From Phylloscopus collybita (Eukaryota; Chordata; Aves; Passeriformes; Phylloscopidae), in NCBI GenBank assembly GCA_027886175.1, contig JAJNNQ010000004.1:13717501-13781500 (forward strand): a DNA stretch of 64,000 nt, given 5' to 3'. The translations under genes were made by a program, and so were the position numbers. Shown one piece after another: positions 41,989 to 52,064 of this stretch. The notes under the pieces were generated by a model. It saw only the letters and a program-made list of their open reading frames with translations. It did no database searches and was not told the origin of the DNA. The stretch's first letter is position 1. Every line of letters begins with the position of its first letter.

Positions 41989-42010
41989 ATAACAATTTTC
42001 AAATTGTTAT
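41989..42010. repeat. 22-bp perfect palindrome in the SNCAIP 3' UTR
   Basis: The arms are ATAACAATTT and AAATTGTTAT with a 2-base centre (TC). In the mRNA it could fold into a short AU-rich hairpin of 8-10 pairs. Whether it matters is unknown; AT-rich DNA makes such repeats by chance from time to time. Confidence 0.6.
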
Positions 42011-42298
42011 TTCTGTCACCCATGCCTTTACACAGCACAGCTTACAAACAAGTTACATATACACATATATCATAAAAAAAGATTTGTATATGGTCTAACT
42101 GATACAAATTAAGGCATCCTAACAGCTGCTGTTTTGCTGGTGAGGGGTATGTCTCATATTAGTGTTTCAAAAGGCTATATTTCAGATATTTCAAAATAAG
42201 TGAGACATCAAGACATGGTTTATAGGAAGAATTCCTGCAGCTCTAGCTCTTCAGTACTTTTTTGAGTGTCAAATTTCTGGATTTTCCAGTTGATCTCA

Positions 42299-42304
42299 TC
42301 ATGC
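42299..42304 (-). CDS. SNCAIP: Synphilin-1 terminal coding exon: one Ala codon plus stop
   Basis: The final coding segment is only GCA TGA (Ala, stop). The previous exon ends in phase 0 after …GRNKP, and a strong acceptor (TTTTTTTCTCCAG) sits immediately before GCA, giving the C-terminus …SKGRNKPA. The human protein, as I recall it, ends …KNKAA, so a last exon contributing one Ala and the stop fits the family closely. The rest of this exon is 3' UTR down to the poly(A) signal at 41744. I searched the minus strand below 48490 for a strong acceptor in phase 0 giving a short Ala-type ending. This is the best fit I see, and a poly(A) signal follows at a reasonable distance. Confidence 0.85.
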   Translation of the reverse strand, partial: A

Positions 42305-44487
42305 CTGGAGAAAAAAAGAGAAAATTACTCAGTGGTAGCACTAAAAATATAAAGGGGTTGGCGATGTGTTTATTTACTCTGTTTTGTTACATTTGTATGA
42401 ACTGAAATATGAATTAATCTTTTCTCTGGGCTTATTTTTCTAGACATATGCTACATAGAATTCTTTTTAATACAGTGGATTTTTTCTGAGTTATAACTTC
42501 CATTCTGAAATCAAACCTGAAAACCCATATTATGATGAGGAGCTTTTAAAGTCACAGCATTAATTAGTGTGCTGTTGTCATGTTCTGGTAATAATGCACA
42601 GGATATCATAGAATTCCTCTTTAGAAGTACTTTCGAGAAAAGTATAAAAGTGACAGAAAGACCCACTACAATCAACATTAGACATATCCTATTGGTTTCT
42701 GACTCTGCCTGCAATAGAGTCATCTTGTCTCCATTAATAATCAGAGAGAAATGAACCTATCTATCTATTGTGTAGGAGATCTGAACGACAGCTTGCCAAT
42801 TAAGAGTCAAAAAATTAAGCACAACATATTTGTAGCACTCATTTTCTTCACTTCCTTTCATATGCTCTTGTTCTGAATTCCCAGTATATTCCCCTTCTCT
42901 TCAATTAACCTTCCAACTGATTGCTGACTAAGCATCCAATCCATGGCAATTTACAAACCCATTAAGAGCCTCACTTTTAGTTATTACTACTGAAGAGCAA
43001 AACTCCTACAGTACAATCATGATTAGCTGGTTTGCTGCTGCAAAGGACAGGCACTACAGTGAGAGCAAGAATGTGTATGAAGAAGTTTGCCTTTAACTCA
43101 TGTATTCGTGAGCCTGGCTCTTTTAAGCCAGGATAGCTTTATTTCAGCCTACAACCATCACAAAGAACCAAATATTCCCAAGAAACTTACACTTAGGATG
43201 GTTATATAACCTGGTGGTTACTTCAGGGTTTAAGAGAAGCTAGCCTCATGGACCATAGTTTTGGGTCCTAATAAGAAGTGCATGAGTGATCATTCTATTT
43301 CAACCCCCCCCCCGCCTTTATTAATTTAAATTTCAGTTGTCACCAAAAGCGAGAGCAAAAGGCAAGCCAGACTTTGGAGGACTGAGTCTCAGGAGGTAAA
43401 AGAGGAGGTTAACTCTTTGCCTACATGTTGGCATTTTACATGCATTGCTGTTATCATAGTGCTAACCATGTATCTTTACTAAGGGATGCTTTCTAAGGCT
43501 AACATTTACCTGCTGCATTGGCTTAGGCTTGCAGTGTTGAAAGAGCCTGTGGGTGAGTTCCCCATGTGGAGGCTCATTAGGCACACCAAAGACTCCCTTT
43601 GGCAGCTCTACAGTTGCAACCTCAAAGAGGAACATTTTTAGCTAATGCAGGTATCTCTAGGTGACAATACTGAACAGACATGCCTTCTACAACTGTGCCT
43701 CCTGATCTGGAGAAAATGTATTATCAATATTGCTAATTAGTAACCAAATTTCTAATTAAATTTCTAACATCTTCTAGTGCCTGTATCACCACTAATACAT
43801 CCTCTCATGCAACAAGCAGTGATGTATGATCACAATTCACAAGAGAACAAAAGTAAATCTTCTGCAACAAAGTTACTTTCACATTCATGGTATACTCTAC
43901 TAATACAAATGGTTGCTATTTTGGTATACATCTAGATAAGCATTCCTTTTCTGCAGCATATATTTCAAGTTGTAAATGATCCAGTATTAGGCCTAGCAGT
44001 GGGATACGTATTAGGTTAGATCCACTTGCTGTTTTAGCAGCATACCCATTTTACTACCTGACAGACATCTGATGATGGATTCTGCTGAGTGCCTCCATGT
44101 AGGAAGCAATTTTTGCTGTTGACAGCTGTACCTAATACAGGGTTTTATATTGATATGGTGAGTTACTGCTTGTTTTAATGTAATGCAGATCTCAGATGAT
44201 TTGAAGTGTGGGAAAGAACTATTCATTGGCATACATGTAAGATGCAAAAACTACTATAAGTATTTGATGGAGTTGTAATATGCAAAAACCAGCTAATCCT
44301 TCCAAAAGAGGAAAAAATATCCCAAACCATCTTGTACATCCAAAATTTCCTCCAAGGGTTTAAGAAAAACAGGGTGTATCAAATTTAAAAAGGCCACTAA
44401 AAAAATTAGCACAGTCCTCTACTATTCTGCTGTAACCAATGTGAAAAAGTAAACTACAAAGCCTTAACGTACTTTGGGGTATTTTGA

Positions 44488-44590
44488 ATAAAAACAAAAC
44501 AAACCAAAACAGAACACAAAAACAAACCAAACCAAACAAAGAAAACCAAACCAAAACCAAAACGAAATACCCCAAACCCAAACAAAAAGA
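44488..44590. repeat. A/C-rich low-complexity tract (CAAA/AACC-like)
   Basis: About 100 bp of imperfect AAAC, CAAAC and AACCAAA units. It creates Phe/Gly/Leu-rich frames on the opposite strand (for example 44360-44581) that are not genes. Confidence 0.85.
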
Positions 44591-46792
44591 ACTGAAGCTG
44601 AAGAAAAAGACGCTGTAAACCAGTTGACAGGAATGTCATCTCACTAAAAGTAGATTTTGTATAATGACTTCAGGTTTCAGAAAATGCTAATGAAATCCCC
44701 CACTATAAGGGTGTAGTGCAAAAACAGGCTTGGGACAGTGGTCACAAATATAACTATCCAATATAAAAATCTGTAAAGGTTTTAACCACCAAAGACTGCC
44801 TTGTTTTCAAAAAAGCTCTTCTTTTTTTTTTTCAAAATAGTTCTATAATGGTAATTACACAGTCTACGCAGACTATCCAGGGAAAACTCAAACGGTGTCC
44901 AGGAGCTTGTAGTGCACACAAAGGTGATGAAAAAGAAATCTTTCTTTTAGGATTGAAATGTCACAAGTACTGGACATCATGAAGTTGACAAATGACGAGC
45001 ATACATTTTGCTATTCAAAAATTACAACATATGCTAGAGGTCATTACAAAGGCTAGCTTAGAAGCTCTGAGAACCTTCAGGCCTGTGTCCTGATTCTGAA
45101 AAGCAAAATACAACTTCCATTCTTAAGCGATACTTGAAATCTCATGCCACAGACTTTGGCATAGAGCTTGTCCACTTCCTAATTTGCGGGTACTGTAACA
45201 CAGCCTCCTCAAGCTGTGCCCTTTGTGCACTCTGCTCCTTGTTTCCTACTCTCTGGTTCTCCATGTATCCACAGTAATGGGAAAAGCTTTAGGACATTGT
45301 GCCTGGACCAACACTGCCTGAAGGGATAGCTAGGAGTTCATGTCCAACCATCACCCTCCCAGCAAGTGAATCCACAGACCTGCAGTGGCAGTCAGACCTT
45401 CCCTGTCTTTCACTTCTGGGAAAATGCCACATTGCCAGGGATCTCTCACACAAGAGCAGTTACACAAGACAAGTGACAAATTACAAAAACTGCCTACATC
45501 TGGGAGATGGCTCTAACGTAAGGATGAGATTAATCATTTTGCATTACTTTATGATCTGGACAGGCAGCTGGATGTTTTGACTGGAAGCTGCCCACTGATG
45601 CTCCCTCAAACTGCTGCTATCCAGTTTTCTGCACAGAAGTTTCCCTCTTTGTTTTCAGGAGAGAATGAAACCTCTTGGAAATCCTACAGTTTCTGTTTTC
45701 TCATATACTGTGCCAATGGCTTCTGAACAAGACTCACATTTCCATTACAGAAATCGAGTTCTTAAATATGGGCAGGTCCTGGCAATAGAAAACTAGTAAA
45801 TGGACCCCCTTTCCTCCATGTATGAGATATTTAGAAAACACTAACTTGAAGCTGACTTAGGGTCTTGAACAGCAGAATAACTAATATCAAACTAACTCTA
45901 CATCTCAGTTTAACAGAAAAAGAGAAAAGGAATTTGTGTTAAGAGTTAAGTGAAAATGACAGGTCATTTTTAGAGAGCATTAGCTTATAAAATAAACCAA
46001 CATTTTATCAAGTGATGTTTGTTCCAACATATCTTCATGGAATTGAGGGACTAGACTCTATCTGCCTGAATAATCCTGATGCAACAGGAACTAAATTAAG
46101 GAGTCTGAACACAGTCAGAGATAATCAGACTTTTAAAAAACAGATTTAACTTCAAAGTCTAAGGGAGAGTAAGAAAAATATGTGAAAATAGAAGAGCACT
46201 TAGACTTAAAGTACAGCATTCTGCTTCATGTTCTCTATATTCTCTATTTAAAGATGAACTGTGGTATTTTTGCTCTTCTCATGAGAGGAAATTTAATTTC
46301 CATTCTCATCTGGTACTTGACTTTTATTCAACAGAGGCAGAATACTCAGCCAAAGTCGGCTATACACCCTGGTGAATTTATGAGCGTGAATACTTTCTGT
46401 ACTTGCTTGGAACTGAAATCCTGTAGCCAGTTCAATGCTGATGTCACCATCAGCAGAAATCCGTAATAAATTTCTGCTTTTCTAGGAGTTTAGATATTCA
46501 TCTACTACACTTCTTGTGAATTGATTCCAGTGTTTCAGTTACAATGTTAACATATATACAATTTGAGAAAATAAGGCAATGGAGATGCTAAACATTACCA
46601 TGCATAAGCACATACCAAGCATAGTTACACAGTTCTTCATTCAACGTGCTAGAAGAAAGACTGGTGTAGCTGAAGTAAGGATCCTAAGAAAGTACAACAT
46701 CATATCAATTAAGAGCATGCACAGAACTTCCCACATGGATAACATGAAAATCTACTAAAACATGCAGTCGGCCACAGTAACATTTTAACAGA

Positions 46793-46806
46793 TTTTTTTT
46801 TTTTTT
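46793..46806. repeat. T14 homopolymer
   Basis: Simple T-run in the last SNCAIP intron. Confidence 0.9.
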
Positions 46807-47692
46807 GTGCCTGAATCTGTTACCTCTCTGAGATATGTGCTGTGGTCCTTTGGGTTAGTATGAAAATTTAGTCTTTCCACAGTTCTGACGCTGGCAGCAG
46901 TGACATGCAAACATGGCCTTTTCACAGAACAAGCATTTTACATTGCAAGTATCAATACTGTTAGAATTACCTCATACAATCCCTCAAATTTCTTAGGGAA
47001 CTACAAAAACTGCTCATGGCCTTGCAACCTGTCAGAATGTCTTTGAGGACAGACTGTCTTTTCCCCTGTCACTATGAAATCTGAATCACCCACTTAAGAA
47101 AAAAAAAAGCTACTGTGTTATAAAAATACTTTGTTAAACTGGCTGTTCAACCAGCATGCCTTTAAAGACTCAAATCAGTAGTTCATATTGTGATTCTGAG
47201 TAAACTTTAAGAAACGCAGTCCCACTTCAACTTAGCCCTTTAGGTCTCCTTTGAATTTTTCATTCAGTTTAATTTAATTTCATTCAAGTCTGCTATAGCA
47301 TTACTGGTCTAACAGCACCCACTAATATGGACTATTCACTATTTCTCAGTTCTCTCTTTCCACTGTTTTCTTTGCCTCCTCTTTGCCTAAGATTTTCCTG
47401 TATATTTCTTCCATTACCTTGTCATACTTTCTACGGAATATAATTTACTATTGCTGCTCCTCCTCCTATTGGCCTGCTTTATGTTTTTTTTCCATCTTGA
47501 AATTATTCTTTCACCCCATGTCTTTCCATCTACTGCTTCCCTCCCTCCCTGTCTTCCACAGAGGATTAAATCATCTACCATTCCCACTCACGCACCTCTG
47601 TTGTATCTCCAGATGCTCACAGTACTCTCCACTGCACAAACATACTGCACCCACAGTATTTCCTACATCTGCCTCTTCTATTCAGCACAAAA

Positions 47693-47765
47693 ATCACAGA
47701 ATCATAAAATTAACTAGGTTGGAAAAGACCTTTGAGATCATCAAGTCCAACCTATGACCTAAAAC
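47693..47765 (-). mobile_element. CR1 3'-end fragment (short)
   Basis: The plus strand reads ATCACAGAATCATAAAATTA, then a GGTTGGAAAAGACCTTTGAGATCATC-like block and CAAGTCCAACC: the reverse complement of the CR1 3' terminus with its ATTCTATGATT-type repeats. Only about 70 bp remains. It is on the same strand as SNCAIP, inside its last intron. Confidence 0.85.
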
Positions 47766-48489
47766 CTTGAAAGACACATTTGTTCCAAGTATTTTCTCCT
47801 TCCTTTTTAACAGGAGGACCAGCCTTTTAACTGCATACACCCCTCTTTCCCTTGGGTTCCCAGAAAAGGCACTCTGTTCACTGCAGAAAGGGGAAGATCA
47901 GAATCCAGTATGTTTTGTGACAGGCCAGCCATCTCCTCTGACACAAGAAGACTCTGTGCTATGAGGAGAAGGTAGTCAAAGAAGACTTGCTGCTGACAGC
48001 TTCAACACCTAGGGCTGGCTGTAGCTCCCACAGAAGCAGGAATGACCATTTCTGCAATTTTTCCTTGTTATTTTTCTTATTCTGCTAGCCTCATCAGTCT
48101 TTATAGGATAGGAAAGGGCTAGTCTTTCAGTTATTTACTCCTCAGAAAACCCATGGTTTCAAGACTGGCATTCTCATTGTGTGTTTTGTCACTCACTGCA
48201 ACTCCAAACATCATTTCCATGTGTATCACTTCTCTGTGGAAAGCTTTCAACACAGAATACTTGAATCATGTGCCCTAAGAGCACAGACTCCATACATAAG
48301 CAATACCTGCCACTCCTTGGAAAATTCTTCCAAAACTAAAAAGTGGATGAGCTTTCTGCAGGTCAAATACAATAAATTATTTGTATGCATCATTTTGCAA
48401 TGGACAGGCAGAAGGAAGAAGCTGTCAAACTTACACATTACTTAACGAGACAAGAAAAAAAAGGCCCCTCCTTCTTTCAGTGTACTCAC

Positions 48490-49558
48490 TGGCTTGTTTC
48501 TTCCTTTTGAGACAACTGCTGGATTTCCCTTGCTTTCTGTTGTCTTCCTTCCTAGTGAGGTAAAAGGCAGCGTTGAGGAGGTTTTGATGAGGTTTGCTGT
48601 TTGACAATTGTTGTTGTTATTTTGGTTGCCACTCAGTGTCTCCATTATGGACCGGAAGGCTCCAAAAGGCCTTTTCAGCTGATCCCCTGCATGCTCCCCA
48701 GAGCTGGCTGGAGCCCGCATGAGTCCTTTGCTCCGGTCTTTATCCTTTTCCTCGTTTAGTTCTGACTCTGCTAGTTCCACCTGCACCACAGGCTCCTCGA
48801 AAGTTACTCGGAGTTTCAAATTTTGAGAGGTTCTGCGCTTTGAAGATGGAGACTTGAGAGCGCTCTTAGGGCTGGTGGCAACCTTCTGGGCAGAGGCACC
48901 GTCTGTGTTGGATGAAGAGATGTCTCCACAGAACTGGTTCTGAGGTACCGTACCAGACTGATATGGGGCTTCATTATCCGGATCGCTGCTCTCTGAAGTA
49001 GGGGAAGGACTGTGGCCATCCACAGACTTAGAGACCCTGATACCAAAAGGGAAGCGCCGTCCTGCTGTGGAAGTGTGCTTCTTAAGCATCATGTTCAAAC
49101 TCTCTGTGCTCTCAACACTCTCCACTATAGGCTGAGGTCTTGGTTTGTCAGTTCTTTTCACAGGGGTGTTCTTGTGGTCCTCAGAATTAGCTGAATCTGT
49201 ATCAGACTCACTGAGAGACCGCTGCATCAGTTGCCTCAGTCGAGCTAACTTCAACTCCCTTTTCTCTGGCAAAATCTTCTTCACATTCTTGGAGGATGCA
49301 TGAACATCCTGAAATTCCAAAGTCAGCTTTTCCTGCATACAGACATTTTCAGAGATTTCCTTCCCCAACAACTGGCGCAAGATTTTATCTGAGTCCTCAT
49401 CTTTTATCTTAGCTCGAGCACGACCAGATGTGCTCATTCCCAAGCTGCCAAGAATCTGAATCCCATCTTGGGTGTTCAATTTACTTTTTGGTGGAGACAA
49501 TTCATCTGTTTCAGATGGTTTCCACTGGGGTTTGCCAGACGCAGGGGATGATGGCAAG
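48490..49558 (-). CDS. SNCAIP: Synphilin-1 large penultimate coding exon, C-terminal half
   Basis: A 1069-bp exon: one base finishing a Ser codon, then 356 codons. Landmarks in order: a Ser/Pro-rich start (LPSSPASGKPQWK), an acidic-basic segment (DEDSDKILRQLLGKEISENV), the basic run EKRELKLARLRQLMQRSLSE followed by an acidic Ser-rich stretch (SDTDSANSED), PRPQPIVESVESTESLN, SVDGHSPSPTSESSDPD, SPKSALKSPSSKRRTSQNLK, the motif LRVTFEEPVVQ, QLKRPFGAFRSIMETLSGNQ, a run of five Asn, and TSLGRKTTESKG near the end. This is the largely disordered half of synphilin-1, holding phosphorylation and ubiquitination sites (family knowledge). The true end is CCA|GTGAGT at 48490. The frame stays open 15 codons into the intron, to a stop at 48442, so a one-exon reading gives a wrong C-terminus. 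The first residue of that open frame is encoded by TTG and is not a start. Confidence 0.97.
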
Positions 49559-51971
49559 CTTAAAGAAAAAAAGAGGAAATGTCACAGCAAAATTAAGCCA
49601 TATCTAAAATGTGAAATTGGCATTTCCACTGTATGGGTTTGTCTTGGTTTATTGTTACTTATCCCTTTCATCGCTACTCACATGGAATTCATTACTGTGA
49701 TGCCACAGCAAAGATTACATAGAGAAGGATGTAATACTGTTTCCACTCCCATGTAGAATTTGAGTATCTTCACTTTCTCTTATTAAAAAAAACTCCTTAA
49801 AATCAAAACTTAGAATGGTTATTCAAACACCAAATATGACTTTATGAGGAAAAATCTAGAGACACTAGACTATTTGTGTGAGCTGACATGCAAAAAGTCA
49901 CAAGGCGAAATGCCTACTATCCAAGTTACATCATAATAAAAAAGTAGCTTATTCTAGGTCCTGTAAAAGTACCACCTCTCTGCATAGCAATGATTAGATA
50001 AATCTAAACTCCATCTGGTATTAATAATAACAACCATATAAGACCTCACAAAAAGTGAGGGCAATTTGCACTCAAAACCTTTTCAGACATGAAATACTGA
50101 AAAGCAAGAGAAAGGTGACATGAATGTATTTCAAGACTAATAGAACAATAAATTAAATTTAGAATCCCAACTGTTTTACAGAGGGAAAGAGCAACTTCAG
50201 TGATGTTGGATTTGTGAAGAATGTAAATTGTAGAGACCTTCTCTTTTTCTGTGACATATGCTAGAGCTCATAACACTTCACATTCTTACTTTAAAACATT
50301 TTTCCTCTAAGCAAGGACAAGGTGACAAAATTTAGGTTCTTGTGAGGCTGGCAAGCACCTTCTGCTCTGATAAGTCCATAGTTCTCATAGTGTAAAAAAT
50401 TCACATACCTATACTAAACACCTCATTTTCAATTAATTTTATGTTTGTTTTTTTTCCTGTGGCAAACCTAAGCACTCTGAAGAACATGCATTTATTTACA
50501 ACACACATTCCTCATAAAAGGGATATGCTCTCTTAGATCTGCTACTGCCTTCTTGGGTGATGAAAATATCTGTGAGTTCCAACTAGAAGGAAAAGTAGGA
50601 GCCCACTATGAAATAAAATAAATAGTGTGTAATTTTCAGACTTGCTCACTTAACTAAAATGATGTTGAAGCCTATGCATTTACCGGAATGATGAATGATG
50701 AGGGATCTGCTTTCACCTGATTTTATCTGATACTGAAAGCAAAACAGTCCTGGTACACACCAGAACTCAGATGAGAGGCCACTTAGAAAGACCAGACAGC
50801 AAAAATCACAGAGACCAAATGAGCTGGAAAACAGTTTTTGGTTCTATTGTCCTTGTTCAGCTGGAACACAGGGAAGACAAAGATTCCTTAAAAAGGCAAA
50901 CCCCCCATTTTCCAGTGTGGTTTTCTACACCAGCAGGAGTTTGGTGTTTTACAAGTTCCTTTGCACGAATGTGTCTCCAATCCTAAAGTCCTTGTTATCT
51001 ACAACAACAACTGTTTGCACTTCTCTGAAACAGTGGAACATGAAATTCGGGGCCATGGAACACTTGTATAGAAAAATGCTCAGGGATTCTGTGAGAATTG
51101 AAAAAAAAGAGTCACTGACCCTACAAGTTCATACTTGATGACCTAAAGCTCTGATCATCAATGGCTGCAGAAGCCTTTATGCTGGCTTTACAGTTCTGCA
51201 TATATGTAGCACCCTAACGACTCTGAAACAGCACAGTATATGGCTTCCAGAGAGGAAAATAGATTAAAAAGATTTTAAATAGATTATTTAAAATTGGTTT
51301 ATATAAAACTATTTGCATGTCAGTTACTTTATTCCTTTCAAAATCATCTTCAGAGTGCTGTGAGAGTGAAATCATGCTTGCCTCATCTGCTTCCATGCAG
51401 ATCTCTCACTGTCAGAGATCCAGCCCTCTGTTTTCCTCTTTAATGTCTGAAAATTGTGTTTTGTTCTGTGACTTCCGATGGGAAATGTAGGTAATACATA
51501 AAGTTTCCAGAACTTTGACTTTTCATACAAGCTACAGCAGGTAAAAGATTTAATGACTGTAAGGAGCCTTATTAATATGAAAGCAGGGGTTTTTTGCTAA
51601 CTTTTCCAACTTACTGCTAAAGAAATGTATGATTGACCAACAAAGCATCAAACTTTATTAAAGGGGAAAACTCTTTCCCAGGGTTTCTAGGATCTCCAGC
51701 TATTCATCTAGTTCAAAATATACTACATTCCACCGTAATATTTGCTTTCGCTCTATTGGGAAGCAAGGACTATTTAATTTATACTCAGAAATTTCCAATA
51801 TTTATCAGCATTACTCACTGTCAAATTCTAGAAGCTCAGCTTCGAGATAAAACCCCCACATTTTCTTTATAGAACACATCTACTATTTAGCCAGATCACA
51901 GCCTCTCCTGATAACTGATACATTATGAAAATGTACAAATACAGGCTGCAGTACAGTTCCAGTCACCTTAC
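49559..51971 (-). other. SNCAIP: SNCAIP intron (2.4 kb)
   Basis: The shortest of the visible introns. It is AT-rich with no recognised repeat and no further exon. The acceptor next to the large exon is TTTCTTTAAG|C: an AAG rather than the more usual CAG or TAG, but behind a good pyrimidine tract. Confidence 0.85.
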
Positions 51972-52064
51972 CTTGGGGACGTGGGCAGTGGCTTGCCCTC
52001 CGACCGCTGGGCTTCCAAAAGCTGCTGGAGCTGGTTCTGTAATGTCACACGTTCCACAGTCTGC
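51972..52064 (-). CDS. SNCAIP: Synphilin-1 internal exon, coiled coil
   Basis: A 93-bp exon, acceptor phase 2 and donor phase 2. The first G completes the Glu codon of the previous exon. Thirty codons follow, reading QTVERVTLQNQLQQLLEAQ and then a Ser/Pro linker ending PLPTSP. The last two bases, AG, pair with C of the next exon to give Ser. Hydrophobic heptad spacing (V, L, L, L) marks the coiled coil that started as QVVKLTKQLKE in the previous exon. Borders are TTGCAG|GCAG and CCAAG|GTAAGG, both strong. The exon has no ATG and is too short for an ORF scan; it was found by looking for the phase-2 continuation between the flanking exons. The local CpG count is higher than in the flanking introns, as usual for coding sequence here. 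Confidence 0.95.

Larger units (their letters stand above)
41725..42298 (-). other. SNCAIP: SNCAIP 3' UTR
   Basis: About 570 bp from the stop codon to the probable cleavage region. It is AT-rich and includes a T14 tract in the mRNA sense (A14 at 41793-41806 on the plus strand) and a perfect 10-bp inverted repeat at 41989-42010. Cleavage is expected 10-30 nt beyond the AATAAA, where the transcript sequence has a GT-rich patch (GATGGTGTTAATAGG). Longer UTR isoforms using more distal signals cannot be excluded. Confidence 0.65.
42305..48489 (-). other. SNCAIP: SNCAIP last intron (6.2 kb)
   Basis: This intron separates the big coding exon from the terminal exon. It contains a short antisense-oriented CR1 tail (47693-47765), an A/C-rich low-complexity tract (44488-44590), a C10 run near 43304 and a T14 run at 46793-46806. 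No further coding exon is recognisable. The donor is GTGAGT; the acceptor is a long pyrimidine tract ending TTTCTCCAG. Confidence 0.85.

Noticed and set aside
44360..44639. Minus-strand frames rich in Phe, Leu and Gly
   Set aside because: Encoded by an A/C-rich simple-sequence tract.
48816..49046. 76-codon minus-strand frame inside the large SNCAIP exon, and the plus-strand frames overlapping it
   Set aside because: Shadow of the real SNCAIP frame, which is supported by family similarity and splice phase.
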